From an uncultured Desulfobacter sp. (lineage in GTDB: Bacteria > Desulfobacterota > Desulfobacteria > Desulfobacterales > Desulfobacteraceae), in assembly GCF_963664415.1 (NCBI RefSeq), contig NZ_OY761440.1, positions 186,001-250,000 of the forward strand: DNA of 64,000 nucleotides, given 5' to 3'. Shown here piece by piece: positions 1 through 9,232 of the stretch (within the stretch, counting starts at the first letter, position 1; each line of letters starts with the position of its first letter). The notes under the pieces were generated by a model, which ran no database searches, had not been told where the DNA came from, and saw nothing but the letters and a program-made list of their open reading frames with translations. A program made the translations under genes and the position numbers.

Positions 1-356
1 GGGTGTTTTTGTTCCTTTTCCCAGATTAACACCGGATCTCGGCTGGTTAAAAGTTTATTGATAGTTCTTGTATTTTGATTTTTCATGTCATTTCGATATT
101 TCTTAAATGATTAAGTGATCTATATTATTCTCGGCCGGGTCCGACGGCATGGGGTCATGTATTTGTCTGTCGGTCTGTCGACTTTTAAAAGATACCAGAA
201 ACAATCGTTTCCTTAGCCTGACTACCAATCCCCGAAATTTCAAATGATAACTGATCAGTGCCCCTTGTTCAAGCACAATTTCAATGAAGAATGGGGTAGT
301 GTAGGGGCGGATACTTGAATGGTATTATAGGTTTCTCAATCTTTTTTTAAACAACA
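1..356. other. Unassigned flank left of the first IS
   Basis: No gene, RNA or repeat is recognised here. Both strands are broken by stops. The missing 3' half of the IS110-type gene that the neighbouring IS cuts on its right side is not seen in this stretch, so this is not simply the other side of the same target gene. A short imperfect direct repeat (TGTCTGTCGGTCTGTC) lies near 163-178 and has no clear meaning. Confidence 0.4.
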
Positions 357-2580
357 TCAGGACTCTTGATTTGCCGGAAGTCATTTTGACACCTCAGCCC
401 TAAAATTTCTTCTACCCAGATTCATTGAGAGCAAGTACATATTCCATCTTCATATTAGTACCAGGGTAGCAGAGTTCTGCCGAGTTCAGTTCATCAAATA
501 GACGGATGAAGGCTTTATTGGCCGCAGGCCTTGACGCATTATGGACTCGGACAGTTAAAACTTTATTTTCTGTATCAGGCAGAAGGTCTGCCTCTGTTGC
601 ATACAAATCCTGCAACAACCTGCGGGCTGCCGGCATATCTATGGTTTCACTTTTCAAAATCCCTGCCATTGAGGTCTCAGCCCGGTAAGCAATCATTTTA
701 ACGGTATCCATAAGGCGCTTCCTGTTCGGAAGCAGATGCATGAATTTGTCTTGATCTTCCAAGTTGCCCCAGGTGATATGCTTTGATACCTCTTTTATTT
801 TTGACTTTATATTTGATAGCTCAGGCTTCATACTGCTCAACTTCTTCAAGCAATGCTGCTTTTTTGTTTATCCAGTTTTCATATTTTTTTTCATTATCCT
901 TGGCTTGGGGATGCATCGCCATTTCTCCAAAACGGGCCTGGCGATATCGAAGTTTATTTTGGATGGAATTACGTTTTTTATCCAAAGTCCTCCAAGCTGG
1001 GTTGACAACCTGTTCGGTGTCAGGAAATCCTTCGGTGCCATATTCCTGAAGAAGGTCAATAGCAAAGTGTTCCATCATATATCGAAAGAAGTTTTCCTGA
1101 CACCATCGACTAAACATCTTGGCACTCAGTTGGGTCAGTTCCTGTTCAAAAACAGTGCTTATCAGGCTTGTCTGATGCCCTGATTGAGTCAGCTTTCGAA
1201 TTTCCCGCATCCACATAGCATTCTTTCCGCTGCCAACCTTGCTGCCCATTTCTGCCAGTTTCATGGTTACACATTGCCCATTAGGCATCATTACCTCATG
1301 CTCATGAAACCACTCTTCAGGCCAGTCTCTACCAGGATGCTTGTGGTAAGTCATGCAACTGATACGATATCTATCCCACATTTTTTTAAAAAAGGCGGGA
1401 CTGTAACCCTCCCTGTCAAAAACCATAATAAACCGACATCTTTCCGGCACAGCAATCAGCTCTTTTTGGCTGGGCTGGTTCGGAATGTCATTTAGCAATT
1501 TGGGAACAATATCTTTTTCTATGGTTTTCAGCATTCCGGGATCTATGGCTTTTTCTATTACAAAAAAGGGCCGACCGGTTGCATCGTTTACCCAATAGTC
1601 CGTTGTCCCCCTCAAGCATAGCCCCGTATTTGTTCCACTGTTTTGATACGACACAGCGCCATAAAAGCAAGAAGCAAGAGAATATGGTAAAGCTTGTAAT
1701 AACCCTTCAAGGTGCCTAAAAATTGTTCAGCCCCCTCCAGCAAGCCATTGGATACCAAAGCAGGCAATGCACACAAAACACCGCCTTTAGGGACATCAAG
1801 GCAGGTTGAGAACTCTATAGAGGCACCACTGTTATCACCGAATGCTGCAAATACACGCTCAACGACGCGGGTACAGCCTGTACCCAATCCATCTGCCGCT
1901 TTTTCATCTATAATTGTACGTTCAGATTTGGTGTTAGGGCATTTAGAAATAAATGTATCTTTTAATCGGCCATCATTAATCGCTTTGCCAAGAGTATCGT
2001 ATTTTACTTGAAGCTCTTCAGCGACTTCTTTTCTCGTTAGCCCGTTATCAAGAAGGCTCTGGGCTCGCTCAAGAACTTTCGGGGTCAAGACCGTTCCTCC
2101 GGTGCGACTCCCTCTCCGGTCAATAAAGAATTCTTCCGAACCATATTTTCTTAATTTTCTCTGTGCCCTGATCACGCAGGTTTTAGATATGCCAAATGCC
2201 GATATTACTTCTATTTGTCTGCATGCCCCAGACTCGATCAGGTTTGCAATGGTTAAACGGAACATTCGCTGGTCATCAGATTTATGCGAATAAATCGGGT
2301 GAATTCCGAAAAAATATGTCCACAGCCCTTCTGAGTCCCAGACACTTACTATATGATTTATGTTTGTAACGCCTGGAGAAATAAACGGTAGCATTAGTTG
2401 GGTCATAATTGCTCACCTCCGTATCAAATTCTGCTTGCTCTTTGATGGCAAGGTGGCATTTTTTATTTCCTTTTGCAATACTTATAAAAATTCGGGGGAG
2501 CAAAACACAATGAGCTGATATTATGAATTATTCTTAGTTTGTAGAGTAGAAATGCTTTATTCCTAAATCAAGAGTCCTGA
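357..2580 (-). mobile_element. Insertion sequence with perfect 16-bp inverted ends, degenerate
   Basis: The ends are exact inverted repeats: TCAGGACTCTTGATTT at 357-372 and its reverse complement at 2565-2580. Between them lies one minus-strand transposase gene (412-2406) broken by an internal deletion and a frameshift. I see no convincing target duplication: the bases outside the two ends do not match, which fits a later deletion or rearrangement on the left. The right end lies inside an IS110-type transposase reading frame, so this element is younger than that one. Because both ends are intact, it might still move if a full transposase were supplied elsewhere in the genome; that is inference. 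Confidence 0.85.
412..2406 (-). pseudogene. Broken transposase: HTH N-terminus, catalytic part, C-terminus in three frames
   Basis: Three minus-strand pieces belong to one transposase of a large (about 700-residue) family that I recognise from genome annotations but cannot name to an IS group. Piece one (2406-1612) has a helix-turn-helix region (around GLTRKEVAEELQVKYDTLG) and stops after the conserved IKTVEQIRGYA. Piece two (1654-821) starts mid-domain at CLRGTTDYW in another frame, so roughly 130 codons have been lost at about 1640, with the join also shifting frame. Piece three (849-412) continues the C-terminus in a third frame after a single-base slip near 830-845. The gene cannot make a full-length protein. 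Family assignment rests on remembered conserved blocks such as VFDREGYSP, AYRAETSMA and LYATEADLLPD. Confidence 0.8.
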
Positions 2581-3398
2581 ATCTGTGCATATGCATTCTC
2601 AGATCAAACGTCGATTCATTCTGTTTGATCTTTTTACGTGTTTGCTTTTTTGGCGGGTCAGGTAATTTGTCAGAATCAATACGGGATTCGAATTTTTTCA
2701 AATGTTTTTCAATCTCCACATCACAATCATGAACCATCTGGCGATAATTGCGGTAGGACTGTACAGATTGCTTTAGGGTAAAAAGGTGTTCAGCCCTGAA
2801 ATCACCTGTTAAGGATTTTACAATGGTTTGTTTATCTGCTTTTATCCTTGAATTCCTTAAATCAGCTAAAGCCTCCGGATTACGTTCTCCGGCAAGAATT
2901 GCGTCGATAATCGCCAGGCCGGTAACACCCACTATATTGCTTATGACGTTATGAATCTGCAAATTCATTTGTGTCAGCGCTTTTTGAATATGCTGGATAT
3001 TGGATGAAGAGGATTTGATCATGGTATCTCTATGCCTGAGCAGGGATCGTACAGCGCATATTTCCTGGGAGGGCCTAAATGATCCACGCAAGAGTCCCAC
3101 AGAATGAAGATATTGCAACCACTGACAATCTAATACATCTGTCTTGCGTCCCGGAACGTTTTTAACATGCCTGGCATTCACAAGCACGACATCAAAGCCA
3201 TAGGCATCAAGAATCTGAAATACCGGAATCCAAAAAAGTTTTCTCGATCCCTGCCGTCATTTTCCCACCGTCTTTTCTTTCGATTTTCCCAAACCACAAA
3301 TCAAGATCATTCGCATAACCATGCGAAATTGTGAAAGTATTCAACGTTCTCCTTCCTAACCCCAAAAAACAAAACACTTCACCGATCGCTTGACACAA
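2581..3398 (-). pseudogene. IS110-family transposase remnant, frameshifted and 3'-truncated
   Basis: The frame from 3187 down carries the IS110 signature VNARHVKNVPGRKTDVLDCQWLQ and a following region typical of this DEDD-type transposase. The upstream frame (3398-3207) supplies a degenerate N-terminal part. The two join at a T-run near 3230, where the expected YWIPVFQILDAYGFDVVL continues in the other frame, so at least one frameshift is present. The 3' end is lost: reading passes from DLRMHMHR straight into the terminal repeat of the IS at 2580. The C-terminal Ser-containing transposase half is absent from the window. Non-functional. Confidence 0.8.
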
Positions 3399-3604
3399 CT
3401 CTTTTTTCGAGCTACCTTCTACAGAAGGACCTCTTCGGCTGCCACCGATGAGGTTTTTTTGTTTTTAGAGGTTACCTTTCTTTAAAAATAAGTTTCTTCT
3501 CCATAAAAAAAATTTTATAATGAAGTGTTTTAAAAAAAGGATTTAAGATAGGTGATCCGGGATCTTTTCCAGACCACCACTTAAGGAGAGCCCAAATAAA
3601 AAAA

Positions 3605-3634
3605 GGGCTCAGAAGAAAGAAGTCTTCTGAACCC
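3605..3634 (-). terminator. Rho-independent terminator of the tRNA pair
   Basis: Read on the minus strand, GGGTTCAGAAG pairs with CTTCTGAGCCC (one G-T pair) around an eight-base loop and is followed by a run of T (plus-strand A run 3598-3604). It sits 13 bases after the tRNA-Cys CCA end, so it ends the tRNA transcript. Confidence 0.85.
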
Positions 3635-3647
3635 TTAAAGTCTGGGT

Positions 3648-3722
3648 TGGAGGCGGCTCCCGGATTTGAACCGGGGAATAACGGCTTTGCAGGCCGTCGC
3701 CTTACCCCTTGGCTAAGCCGCC
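3648..3722 (-). tRNA. tRNA-Cys (GCA anticodon)
   Basis: The 75-base cloverleaf reads GGCGGCT at the 5' acceptor strand and AGCCGCC-T-CCA at the 3' end, with the 3' CCA encoded. The anticodon stem-loop CGGCCTGCAAAGCCG places GCA in the loop, giving cysteine. The T-arm reads CCGGTTCAAATCCGG. It lies three bases after tRNA-Gly and is almost certainly co-transcribed with it. Confidence 0.97.
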
Positions 3723-3725
3723 TGG

Positions 3726-3800
3726 TGGAGCGGGAAACGGGATTTGAACCCGCGACTTCGACCTTGGCAAGGTCGCACTCTACCACTGAGTTATTCCCGC
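3726..3800 (-). tRNA. tRNA-Gly (GCC anticodon)
   Basis: The 75-base cloverleaf has acceptor strands GCGGGAA / TTCCCGC, discriminator T and encoded CCA. The anticodon loop CCTTGCCAAGG carries GCC, giving glycine. The T-arm is GCGGGTTCAAATCCCGT. It is the promoter-proximal member of the tRNA-Gly/tRNA-Cys pair. Confidence 0.97.
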
Positions 3801-3816
3801 TCAGCAACAGGAAGTA

Positions 3817-3845
3817 TTTATAAAGACATGCGCTGCTTTTGTCAA
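3817..3845 (-). promoter_or_regulatory. Sigma-70 type promoter of the tRNA pair
   Basis: On the minus strand a perfect -35 box TTGACA (3845-3840) is separated by 17 bases from a TATAAA -10 box (3822-3817). The tRNA-Gly 5' end is 16 bases beyond the -10 box, so transcription would begin just upstream of it. Confidence 0.85.
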
Positions 3846-3875
3846 TAAAATTTTAACAACATCCTTATTTTTTCA

Positions 3876-3957
3876 ATAACAGCCATGGGCTGACCTGACA
3901 TATTATCTGCCAGGCTTTGCCCACAACAAAGGTTGAAAACCTGAGCAACTTGCCCGG
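3876..3957 (-). repeat. Structured intergenic repeat, copy D
   Basis: This copy of an about 85-bp repeat lies just downstream of the transaldolase gene. Its core hairpin is CCTGGCA-GATAATA-TGTCAGG on the minus strand (plus 3894-3914), followed by the small palindrome CAGCCCATGGCTG. It matches copies at 9144-9230 and 31017-31101 over almost its whole length and a shorter copy at 31139-31194. It may end the arginine-block transcript, but the hairpin lacks a U tract. Confidence 0.8.
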
Positions 3958-3976
3958 ATTTTCTTATAAAACAATA

Positions 3977-4621
3977 CTATTTATTCTTTTTGTTCCAGTC
4001 CGCAAGGAAGGACTCAATACCTTTATCCGTCATATGATGTGCAGCAAGTTTCTTAAGCACACCATAGGGAATGGTGGCAATATCAGCGCCGATCAGGGCA
4101 GATTGCTGAACATGGAGCTGGCTTCTCACTGAGGCCACAATGATCTGAGTATGAAAGCCATAGTTACTATAAATTTGAACAATTTCTTCAATAAGTCCCA
4201 TGCCCTCCTGGGCCAGGTCGTCAAGACGCCCCACGAAAGGAGACACATAGGTTGCTCCGGCTTTGGCCGCCATCAGGGCCTGAAGCGCGGAAAATACCAA
4301 TGTCACATTGGTTTTAATACCTTCGGCAGATAATGTTTTAACCGCCTTAAGGCCTTCCACTGTCATGGGAATTTTCACGGCAATGTTATCGGCAATTTTT
4401 ACAAGTTCCCGGGCTTCAGACACCATACCTTCGTACTCAAGGCTGATCACTTCTGCGGAAACAGGCCCATCAACAATTTTGCAAATCTGTGCAATGATAT
4501 CCGTGAACTCACCATCTTCTTTGGCAATCAGGGAAGGATTGGTGGTCACACCATCCACCATGCCCATATCATTGGCATCCTTGATCTGTTCAATATTGGC
4601 GGTATCAATAAAAAATTTCAC
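3977..4621 (-). CDS. Transaldolase of the small TalC/FSA type
   Basis: The 215-residue product begins KFFIDTANIEQI after a GTG start at 4621, chosen because a GGAGGAG ribosome-binding site sits directly upstream; the longer frame to 4663 would add residues not found in the family. Conserved blocks are DGVTTNPSLI, the Schiff-base lysine block NIAVKIPMT, TLVFSALQALMAAKAGATYVSPFVGRL and the C-terminal AAHHMTDKGI. Length and motifs fit the single-domain TalC/fructose-6-phosphate aldolase group, which either transfers dihydroxyacetone in the non-oxidative pentose phosphate pathway or acts as an aldolase; sequence alone does not separate these. The start overlaps the end of folK by 17 bases. Confidence 0.92.
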   Translation of the reverse strand: MKFFIDTANIEQIKDANDMGMVDGVTTNPSLIAKEDGEFTDIIAQICKIVDGPVSAEVISLEYEGMVSEARELVKIADNIAVKIPMTVEGLKAVKTLSAEGIKTNVTLVFSALQALMAAKAGATYVSPFVGRLDDLAQEGMGLIEEIVQIYSNYGFHTQIIVASVRSQLHVQQSALIGADIATIPYGVLKKLAAHHMTDKGIESFLADWNKKNK

Positions 4622-5150
4622 GTGTCTCCTCCTTGGCCAGGGCAATAACAGCCTGGCTTTCATCAGTTTTAATTTGTTTTAACAGTTCACCCACGGTCAG
4701 GCCGTTTACCGGATGAACCAGATTTTTATCTATGTCGCAAAGGGGTTTCAGCACAAAAAGGCGTTCATGCATTCGGGGATGGGGCAGCACAAGCGTTGCT
4801 GTTTGCATCACCCTCCGGCCGAAAAAAATAATATCCAGATCAATCCTGCGCGGACCGAATCTAAACGGCTTGCCAGCCCGATCCTGCTCTTTTTCAATAG
4901 CTTGCAGCACTTGTAAAAGCTGATCTGGAGAACAAGCCGTATCAATCCTGATAGCCCCATTCACAAACCAGTCCTGATCAGTATAATTCTGGGGCGCTGT
5001 CTTATAAAACTTTGACAGCGACTTTATAAAAATGCCTTCGGTTTCCCCAAGGCGCCTGATCGCAAGACCAATGTTGGCAATCTTGTTTCCCACATTGGCA
5101 CCAATGCTTAAATATGCCGCTGTCAGGGAGAAAGCATCAGGGCAATTCAA
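4605..5150 (-). CDS. folK: HPPK, 2-amino-4-hydroxy-6-hydroxymethyldihydropteridine pyrophosphokinase
   Basis: The enzyme transfers pyrophosphate from ATP to 6-hydroxymethyl-dihydropterin in folate synthesis in the cytoplasm. The protein (181 residues) shows AYLSIGANVGNK near the N-terminus, YKTAPQNYTDQDWFVNGAI, and the pterin/Mg-ATP binding signature GPRRIDLDIIFFG followed by LPHPRMHERLFVLKPLCDI. No ATG is available at the right place; a TTG at 5150 is the best start and overlaps the preceding lipoprotein gene by 14 bases, implying translational coupling. No other folate gene is nearby, so its place here reflects operon packing rather than a pathway cluster. Confidence 0.93.
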   Translation of the reverse strand: MNCPDAFSLTAAYLSIGANVGNKIANIGLAIRRLGETEGIFIKSLSKFYKTAPQNYTDQDWFVNGAIRIDTACSPDQLLQVLQAIEKEQDRAGKPFRFGPRRIDLDIIFFGRRVMQTATLVLPHPRMHERLFVLKPLCDIDKNLVHPVNGLTVGELLKQIKTDESQAVIALAKEETREIFY

Positions 5151-5589
5151 TATAAAGGGTTTCCGATACCTTGCTTTTTATGTCGTCATGCCCCAGGGTC
5201 CGAACCCTGAAATAATAATGAAGATCCTGATCAAGGGTGTATATAAAACTTTTCCGGGGGATGGAAACCACACCAAGGGATTTGAACTTAAAGGGACATC
5301 CTTGGCAGCCATCCAAGGGTTTGGTGGCCATGAACACTTCAAACCCTTCGACCTTTGGTCCGTGTTCCTGATCCTGCAACGAGACACAGGTCCATGTAAG
5401 AGTCAAATCACGACCTTTAAGCGTATATTTCAAATCTGTGGGGGCAGCAGGGATCTCATCACTATCGCCGCCCTTAGTCGGGGGGACGGGCGGCCCTTTT
5501 TTACCGCATCCCGGCGCCGTAAAAAGAATGCCTGCGCCCAACAAAACTAAAAAAAGGGATAACAATAGATGCTGAAATATCCGGTTCAA
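5137..5589 (-). CDS. Small lipoprotein with fibronectin-III-like domain
   Basis: A hydrophobic leader (LLLSLFLVLLGAGILFTA) ends in the lipobox-like APGC, followed by KKGPPVPP, the pattern seen in small lipoproteins encoded beside argH/lysA in many Proteobacteria. The remaining part (about residues 45-148) begins IPAAPTDLKYTLKGRDLTLTWT and ends with a YYFRVRTLG strand, which resembles a fibronectin type III fold. I place the start at a TTG (5589), eight bases after GGAG and overlapping the argH stop; a TTG at 5595 is the alternative. Function unknown; probably anchored in the outer membrane. Confidence 0.75.
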   Translation of the reverse strand: MNRIFQHLLLSLFLVLLGAGILFTAPGCGKKGPPVPPTKGGDSDEIPAAPTDLKYTLKGRDLTLTWTCVSLQDQEHGPKVEGFEVFMATKPLDGCQGCPFKFKSLGVVSIPRKSFIYTLDQDLHYYFRVRTLGHDDIKSKVSETLYIELP

Positions 5590-6965
5590 ATGCAAAGCTC
5601 CTTTTTTGCGGCATCCACGGCTGCGGATACGTTGTCAAATCCGGTTCCACCATAGGAGTTGCGCCGATCCACCATGGCATCCAGGCTGATAAAATTATAA
5701 ATATCCTTTTCAATAAGATCACTGAAGGACTGGAATTCTTCAAGCGTTAAATCGTCCAACTCTCTACCCTGGCCCAGGGCAAAATTCACGGCCTTGCCGG
5801 CAATACCATGGGCTGTTCTGAAAGCAACTCCCTTGTTGACCAGGTAATCGGCAAAATCCGTTGCATTTAAAAATCCCGTCATGCAGGCCGTGCGCATCCG
5901 ATCCTTATGTACATCAATGTGTGAAAACATGCGGGTGTACACCTCAAGACACACCTTTAAGGTATCAACGGTATCAAACAGGGGTTCCTTGTCTTCCTGC
6001 ATATCCTTATTGTAGGCCATGGGCAACGATTTCATGGTGGTTAAAATGGCCATGAGGTTCCCCACCACCCGACCGGTTTTGCCCCTGACCAGTTCACACG
6101 CATCCGGATTTTTTTTCTGGGGCATAATGGAAGACCCTGTGGTAAAGGCATCGGAAATGGTGATAAATGCAAATTCCGATGTGGACCATAAAATCAACTC
6201 CTCGGACAACCGGGACAGATGAATCATACAGATGGAGGCATGGGAAATAAATTCCATGACAAAATCACGATCAGACACGGCGTCCATGGAATTTTCCGAT
6301 ACCTGGGAAAAGCCCAGGACCTGACAGGTGTATTCTCTGTCAATGGGAAACGTGGTGCCGGCCAGAGCAGCTGAGCCAAGGGGCATCACATCCAAGCGCT
6401 CCAAAGAATCTTCCAAACGCCCCACGTCCCGCTTAAACATCTGGTAATATGCCAGCATGTGATGGGCAAACAATACAGGCTGAGCCCGTTGCAAATGCGT
6501 GTATCCGGGCATCACGGTTTTTCTGTTGGCATCGGCAAGGGTCACGATAGCTGCCTGGAAATCCTTGAGCATCTGAATCAGATTCAAGGTTTCTTCCTTA
6601 AGATAAATGCGAACATCCAGTGCCACCTGGTCATTACGGCTCCTGCCTGTATGGAGTTTCTTGGCGACGGCGCCACAGACATCACCTAAATTCTCTTCCA
6701 CATGCATGTGAATATCTTCCAGAGTATCGGTGAAGACCATTTCATGGTTATCAATCCGGGTCTTTACCCTATCCAGGCCCTGGACAAGGGTTTCGGCATC
6801 TTCTGATGAGATAATCCCCTGTTTTTCCATCATTTCAAGATGGGCTTGACTGCCTTTTATATCGCTTGCGTAGAGGCGTTTATCCACGTTGATGGAGGCG
6901 TTAAAAGACTCCATCAGCTTATCCGTGGATTCGACAAACCGGCCGCCCCATAATTTTTCACTCAT
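5586..6965 (-). CDS. argH: Argininosuccinate lyase
   Basis: Last step of arginine synthesis: cleaves argininosuccinate to arginine and fumarate. The 459-residue protein starts MSEKLWGGRF at 6965, preceded by AGGA; the in-frame extension upstream is not family-like. Family motifs are HTGRSRNDQ (105-113), GYTHLQRAQP (154-163, with the catalytic histidine) and the superfamily signature GSSIMPQKKNP (277-287). It follows argF after 48 bases and precedes the small lipoprotein gene with overlap. argG, which would make the substrate, is not in the window. Confidence 0.98.
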   Translation of the reverse strand: MSEKLWGGRFVESTDKLMESFNASINVDKRLYASDIKGSQAHLEMMEKQGIISSEDAETLVQGLDRVKTRIDNHEMVFTDTLEDIHMHVEENLGDVCGAVAKKLHTGRSRNDQVALDVRIYLKEETLNLIQMLKDFQAAIVTLADANRKTVMPGYTHLQRAQPVLFAHHMLAYYQMFKRDVGRLEDSLERLDVMPLGSAALAGTTFPIDREYTCQVLGFSQVSENSMDAVSDRDFVMEFISHASICMIHLSRLSEELILWSTSEFAFITISDAFTTGSSIMPQKKNPDACELVRGKTGRVVGNLMAILTTMKSLPMAYNKDMQEDKEPLFDTVDTLKVCLEVYTRMFSHIDVHKDRMRTACMTGFLNATDFADYLVNKGVAFRTAHGIAGKAVNFALGQGRELDDLTLEEFQSFSDLIEKDIYNFISLDAMVDRRNSYGGTGFDNVSAAVDAAKKELCI

Positions 6966-7013
6966 TTGTTTTTTTCCTATGTAGTTCTTCTTTTTCGTTA
7001 AGCGCCAAGGCAT

Positions 7014-7928
7014 TTATCCGATAATCAGGCGCTCTAGAATGGCTTTATGCATATGCCGCTTGTTTTCCGCCTGGTCCCAGAAGGCCGCATTTTCAGCTTC
7101 AAGGACAGATTCGGAAATCTCTTCGCCCCTGTGGGCAGGCAGGCAGTGAAGCACCAGACAGTCGTCTTTAGCTCCTTTGAGCAATTCCTCATTGACCTGA
7201 AATCCCTCAAACGCCTTGAGCCGGCCTTCAAGCAAATCCTCCTCACCCATACTGGCCCACACGTCTGTATACACAACATCTGCACCTTTAACAGCCTCTT
7301 TGGGATCATTGGTGAACACAATATTTTTCTTTGTATCTGCCCCGGCGGCGGCGATGATTTCGGGCTTGATATGGTGGTCGTCCGGACAGGCCACGATCAA
7401 GTCAAGCCCCAGTACGGACGCAGCGTTAACCCATGAATTAGCCACGTTATTCCCATCACCGACCCAGGCAATTTTAACATTCTCATACCCGTCTTTATGT
7501 TCAATCACGGTCATGATATCGCTTAAAATCTGGCAGGGATGAAAGGCATCGGTCAAAGCGTTGATCACCGGAATCGTAGAGCTTTGGGCAAACTCTTCCA
7601 CCAATTCATGGTCAAAGGTTCTCATGGCCAGACAGTCAATGTACCGGGATAGAACCCGGGCCGTATCCTTTGCCGGTTCATTTCGGGATATCTGGGTATC
7701 CTGGGTACTCATATATATGGAGTGTCCGCCCAGTTGAATCATGGCCGTTTCAAATGCAATTCGGGTCCGGGTGGACTTTTTATCAAAAATAAGGCCCAGG
7801 GTTTTGCCGGCCAGAAGGGAGTCAAAAATACCTTTTTTATGACGCGCCTTCAAACTTATGGCCCTTTCAAACAGGGTGGTAAAATCCTGGGGTTCAAGGT
7901 CTAATAAACATAATAAATCCTTCTTCAC
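7014..7928 (-). CDS. argF: Ornithine carbamoyltransferase
   Basis: Makes citrulline from ornithine and carbamoyl phosphate. At 304 residues it has the expected carbamoyl-phosphate site STRTR (52-56), HPCQ (130-133) and the ornithine-site HCLP (261-264). The start is a GTG that overlaps the argD stop codon by one base (TAGTG), which points to coupled translation. It is the anabolic type judging from its arginine-operon setting; arcA or arcC are not present. Confidence 0.97.
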   Translation of the reverse strand: MKKDLLCLLDLEPQDFTTLFERAISLKARHKKGIFDSLLAGKTLGLIFDKKSTRTRIAFETAMIQLGGHSIYMSTQDTQISRNEPAKDTARVLSRYIDCLAMRTFDHELVEEFAQSSTIPVINALTDAFHPCQILSDIMTVIEHKDGYENVKIAWVGDGNNVANSWVNAASVLGLDLIVACPDDHHIKPEIIAAAGADTKKNIVFTNDPKEAVKGADVVYTDVWASMGEEDLLEGRLKAFEGFQVNEELLKGAKDDCLVLHCLPAHRGEEISESVLEAENAAFWDQAENKRHMHKAILERLIIG

Positions 7929-9121
7929 TAATCTTCTCCTGCAAGCAGGCTGTCCAGTACGGCAACCAGCTGATTAATTTCGGCGTTTTCTATAATAAGG
8001 GGCGGTGCAAATCTAAGAATTTTATCTTGAATCGCATTAATAATAAAGCCTTTTTTGAAGCATTCAGACATAAGCGCTGAAGCAGTTTTCCCTTTGGAAA
8101 CGTCAAGTTCCATACCGATAAGCAGCCCTTTCCCCCTGACATCCACCACTTTTTTATGCTTTTCTTTTAAAGTATTGAGCTGCCCAAAAAAATAGGCACT
8201 TTTTTCGCACACAGAGGCCAAAAAATTCTTTTCGGATATCAAGCGAACGACCTCAAGGGCAGCGGCGGTGGCAAGGGGCGTACCGCCAAAGGTTGACCCA
8301 TGGCTGCCCACGTCAAAGCCTGATGCCGCCTCTTCGGTGGCCAGCATGGCACCGATGGGAACCCCATTGGCCAGTGCTTTTGCAAGAGTCATGATGTCAG
8401 GTGTCACTCCATAGGACTCATGGGCGAATAACGTACCGCAACGGCCCATGCCGGTCTGAATTTCATCAAAAATCAGCAGGGTACCGGTATCCGTGCAAAG
8501 CTGCCTTACAGATTTAAGATATTCCGGATCAGAAGGAATCACCCCGCCCTCCCCCTGCACAGGCTCCATCATAACCGCACACACCGTATCATCCAAAGCG
8601 AGTTTCAGCGCCTCAATATCATTAAAGGGCACATGAACAAATCCTTCCAACAGAGGATAAAACCCCTTTTTGATTTTGTCCTGGCCTGTGGCGGACAAGG
8701 TAGCCATGGTCCGCCCGTGAAAACTTTGCTGCATTGTGATAATCTTAAACCTGTCGGTCTCACCCTTTGCCTGGAAAAACCGCCTTGCAAGCTTGATGGC
8801 CCCTTCATTGGCCTCGGCCCCTGAGTTGGCAAAAAACACGCGGTCTGCAAAGGATTTTTCCGTTAAACTTTTTGCAAGCTCGGCCTGGGGCATTGTATAA
8901 AACAGATTGGAGACATGTACCAGCGTTCCGGCCTGGGCAGTAATGGCTGCGGTGATATCCGGATGGCAATGCCCCAAATTGCATACGGCAATGCCGGCCA
9001 GAAAATCGGTATATTCATTGCCCTGATCATCATAAAGTTTAGCGCCCTCTCCTTTGACAAAGGGCCGACCCTGCCGCGCATAGGTCTGAAACACATGATC
9101 CTGGGTAAGTTCAATGCTCAT
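7928..9121 (-). CDS. argD: Acetylornithine aminotransferase
   Basis: A class III PLP aminotransferase of 397 residues that converts N-acetylglutamate semialdehyde to N-acetylornithine, and may also serve in lysine synthesis. Visible are FFANSGAEANEGAIKLAR (PLP phosphate site), the FDEIQTGMGR block (218-227) with the cofactor-contacting aspartate, and the Schiff-base lysine K248 in TLAKALANG. The start ATG has AGGAAAAATACA upstream. It is separated from argB by 111 bases that hold repeat copy A, unlike the tight spacing elsewhere in this run. Confidence 0.97.
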   Translation of the reverse strand: MSIELTQDHVFQTYARQGRPFVKGEGAKLYDDQGNEYTDFLAGIAVCNLGHCHPDITAAITAQAGTLVHVSNLFYTMPQAELAKSLTEKSFADRVFFANSGAEANEGAIKLARRFFQAKGETDRFKIITMQQSFHGRTMATLSATGQDKIKKGFYPLLEGFVHVPFNDIEALKLALDDTVCAVMMEPVQGEGGVIPSDPEYLKSVRQLCTDTGTLLIFDEIQTGMGRCGTLFAHESYGVTPDIMTLAKALANGVPIGAMLATEEAASGFDVGSHGSTFGGTPLATAAALEVVRLISEKNFLASVCEKSAYFFGQLNTLKEKHKKVVDVRGKGLLIGMELDVSKGKTASALMSECFKKGFIINAIQDKILRFAPPLIIENAEINQLVAVLDSLLAGED

Positions 9122-9143
9122 TGTATTTTTCCTTTATAAAAAA

Positions 9144-9230
9144 GTCTGGGTAAGTTACTCAGATCTTTCAACCTTTGTTGTGGACTAAGCCTGGCAGTTG
9201 ATATGTCAGGTGTCAGCCCATGGCTGTTAT
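9144..9230 (+). repeat. Structured intergenic repeat, copy A (between argB and argD)
   Basis: The copy fills the argB-argD gap. The hairpin is CCTGGCA (9190-9196), loop GTTGATA, TGTCAGG (9204-9210); the palindrome CAGCCCATGGCTG follows. Written on the plus strand it runs in the same orientation as copies B and C and opposite to copy D. Since the operon is read from the minus strand, the transcript carries the reverse complement, which folds equally well. Effect on argD expression is unknown. Confidence 0.8.
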
Positions 9231-9232
9231 AT

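Noticed and set aside
3472..3807. A 111-residue minus-strand open frame
   Set aside because: It runs through both tRNA genes and the terminator; chance frame.
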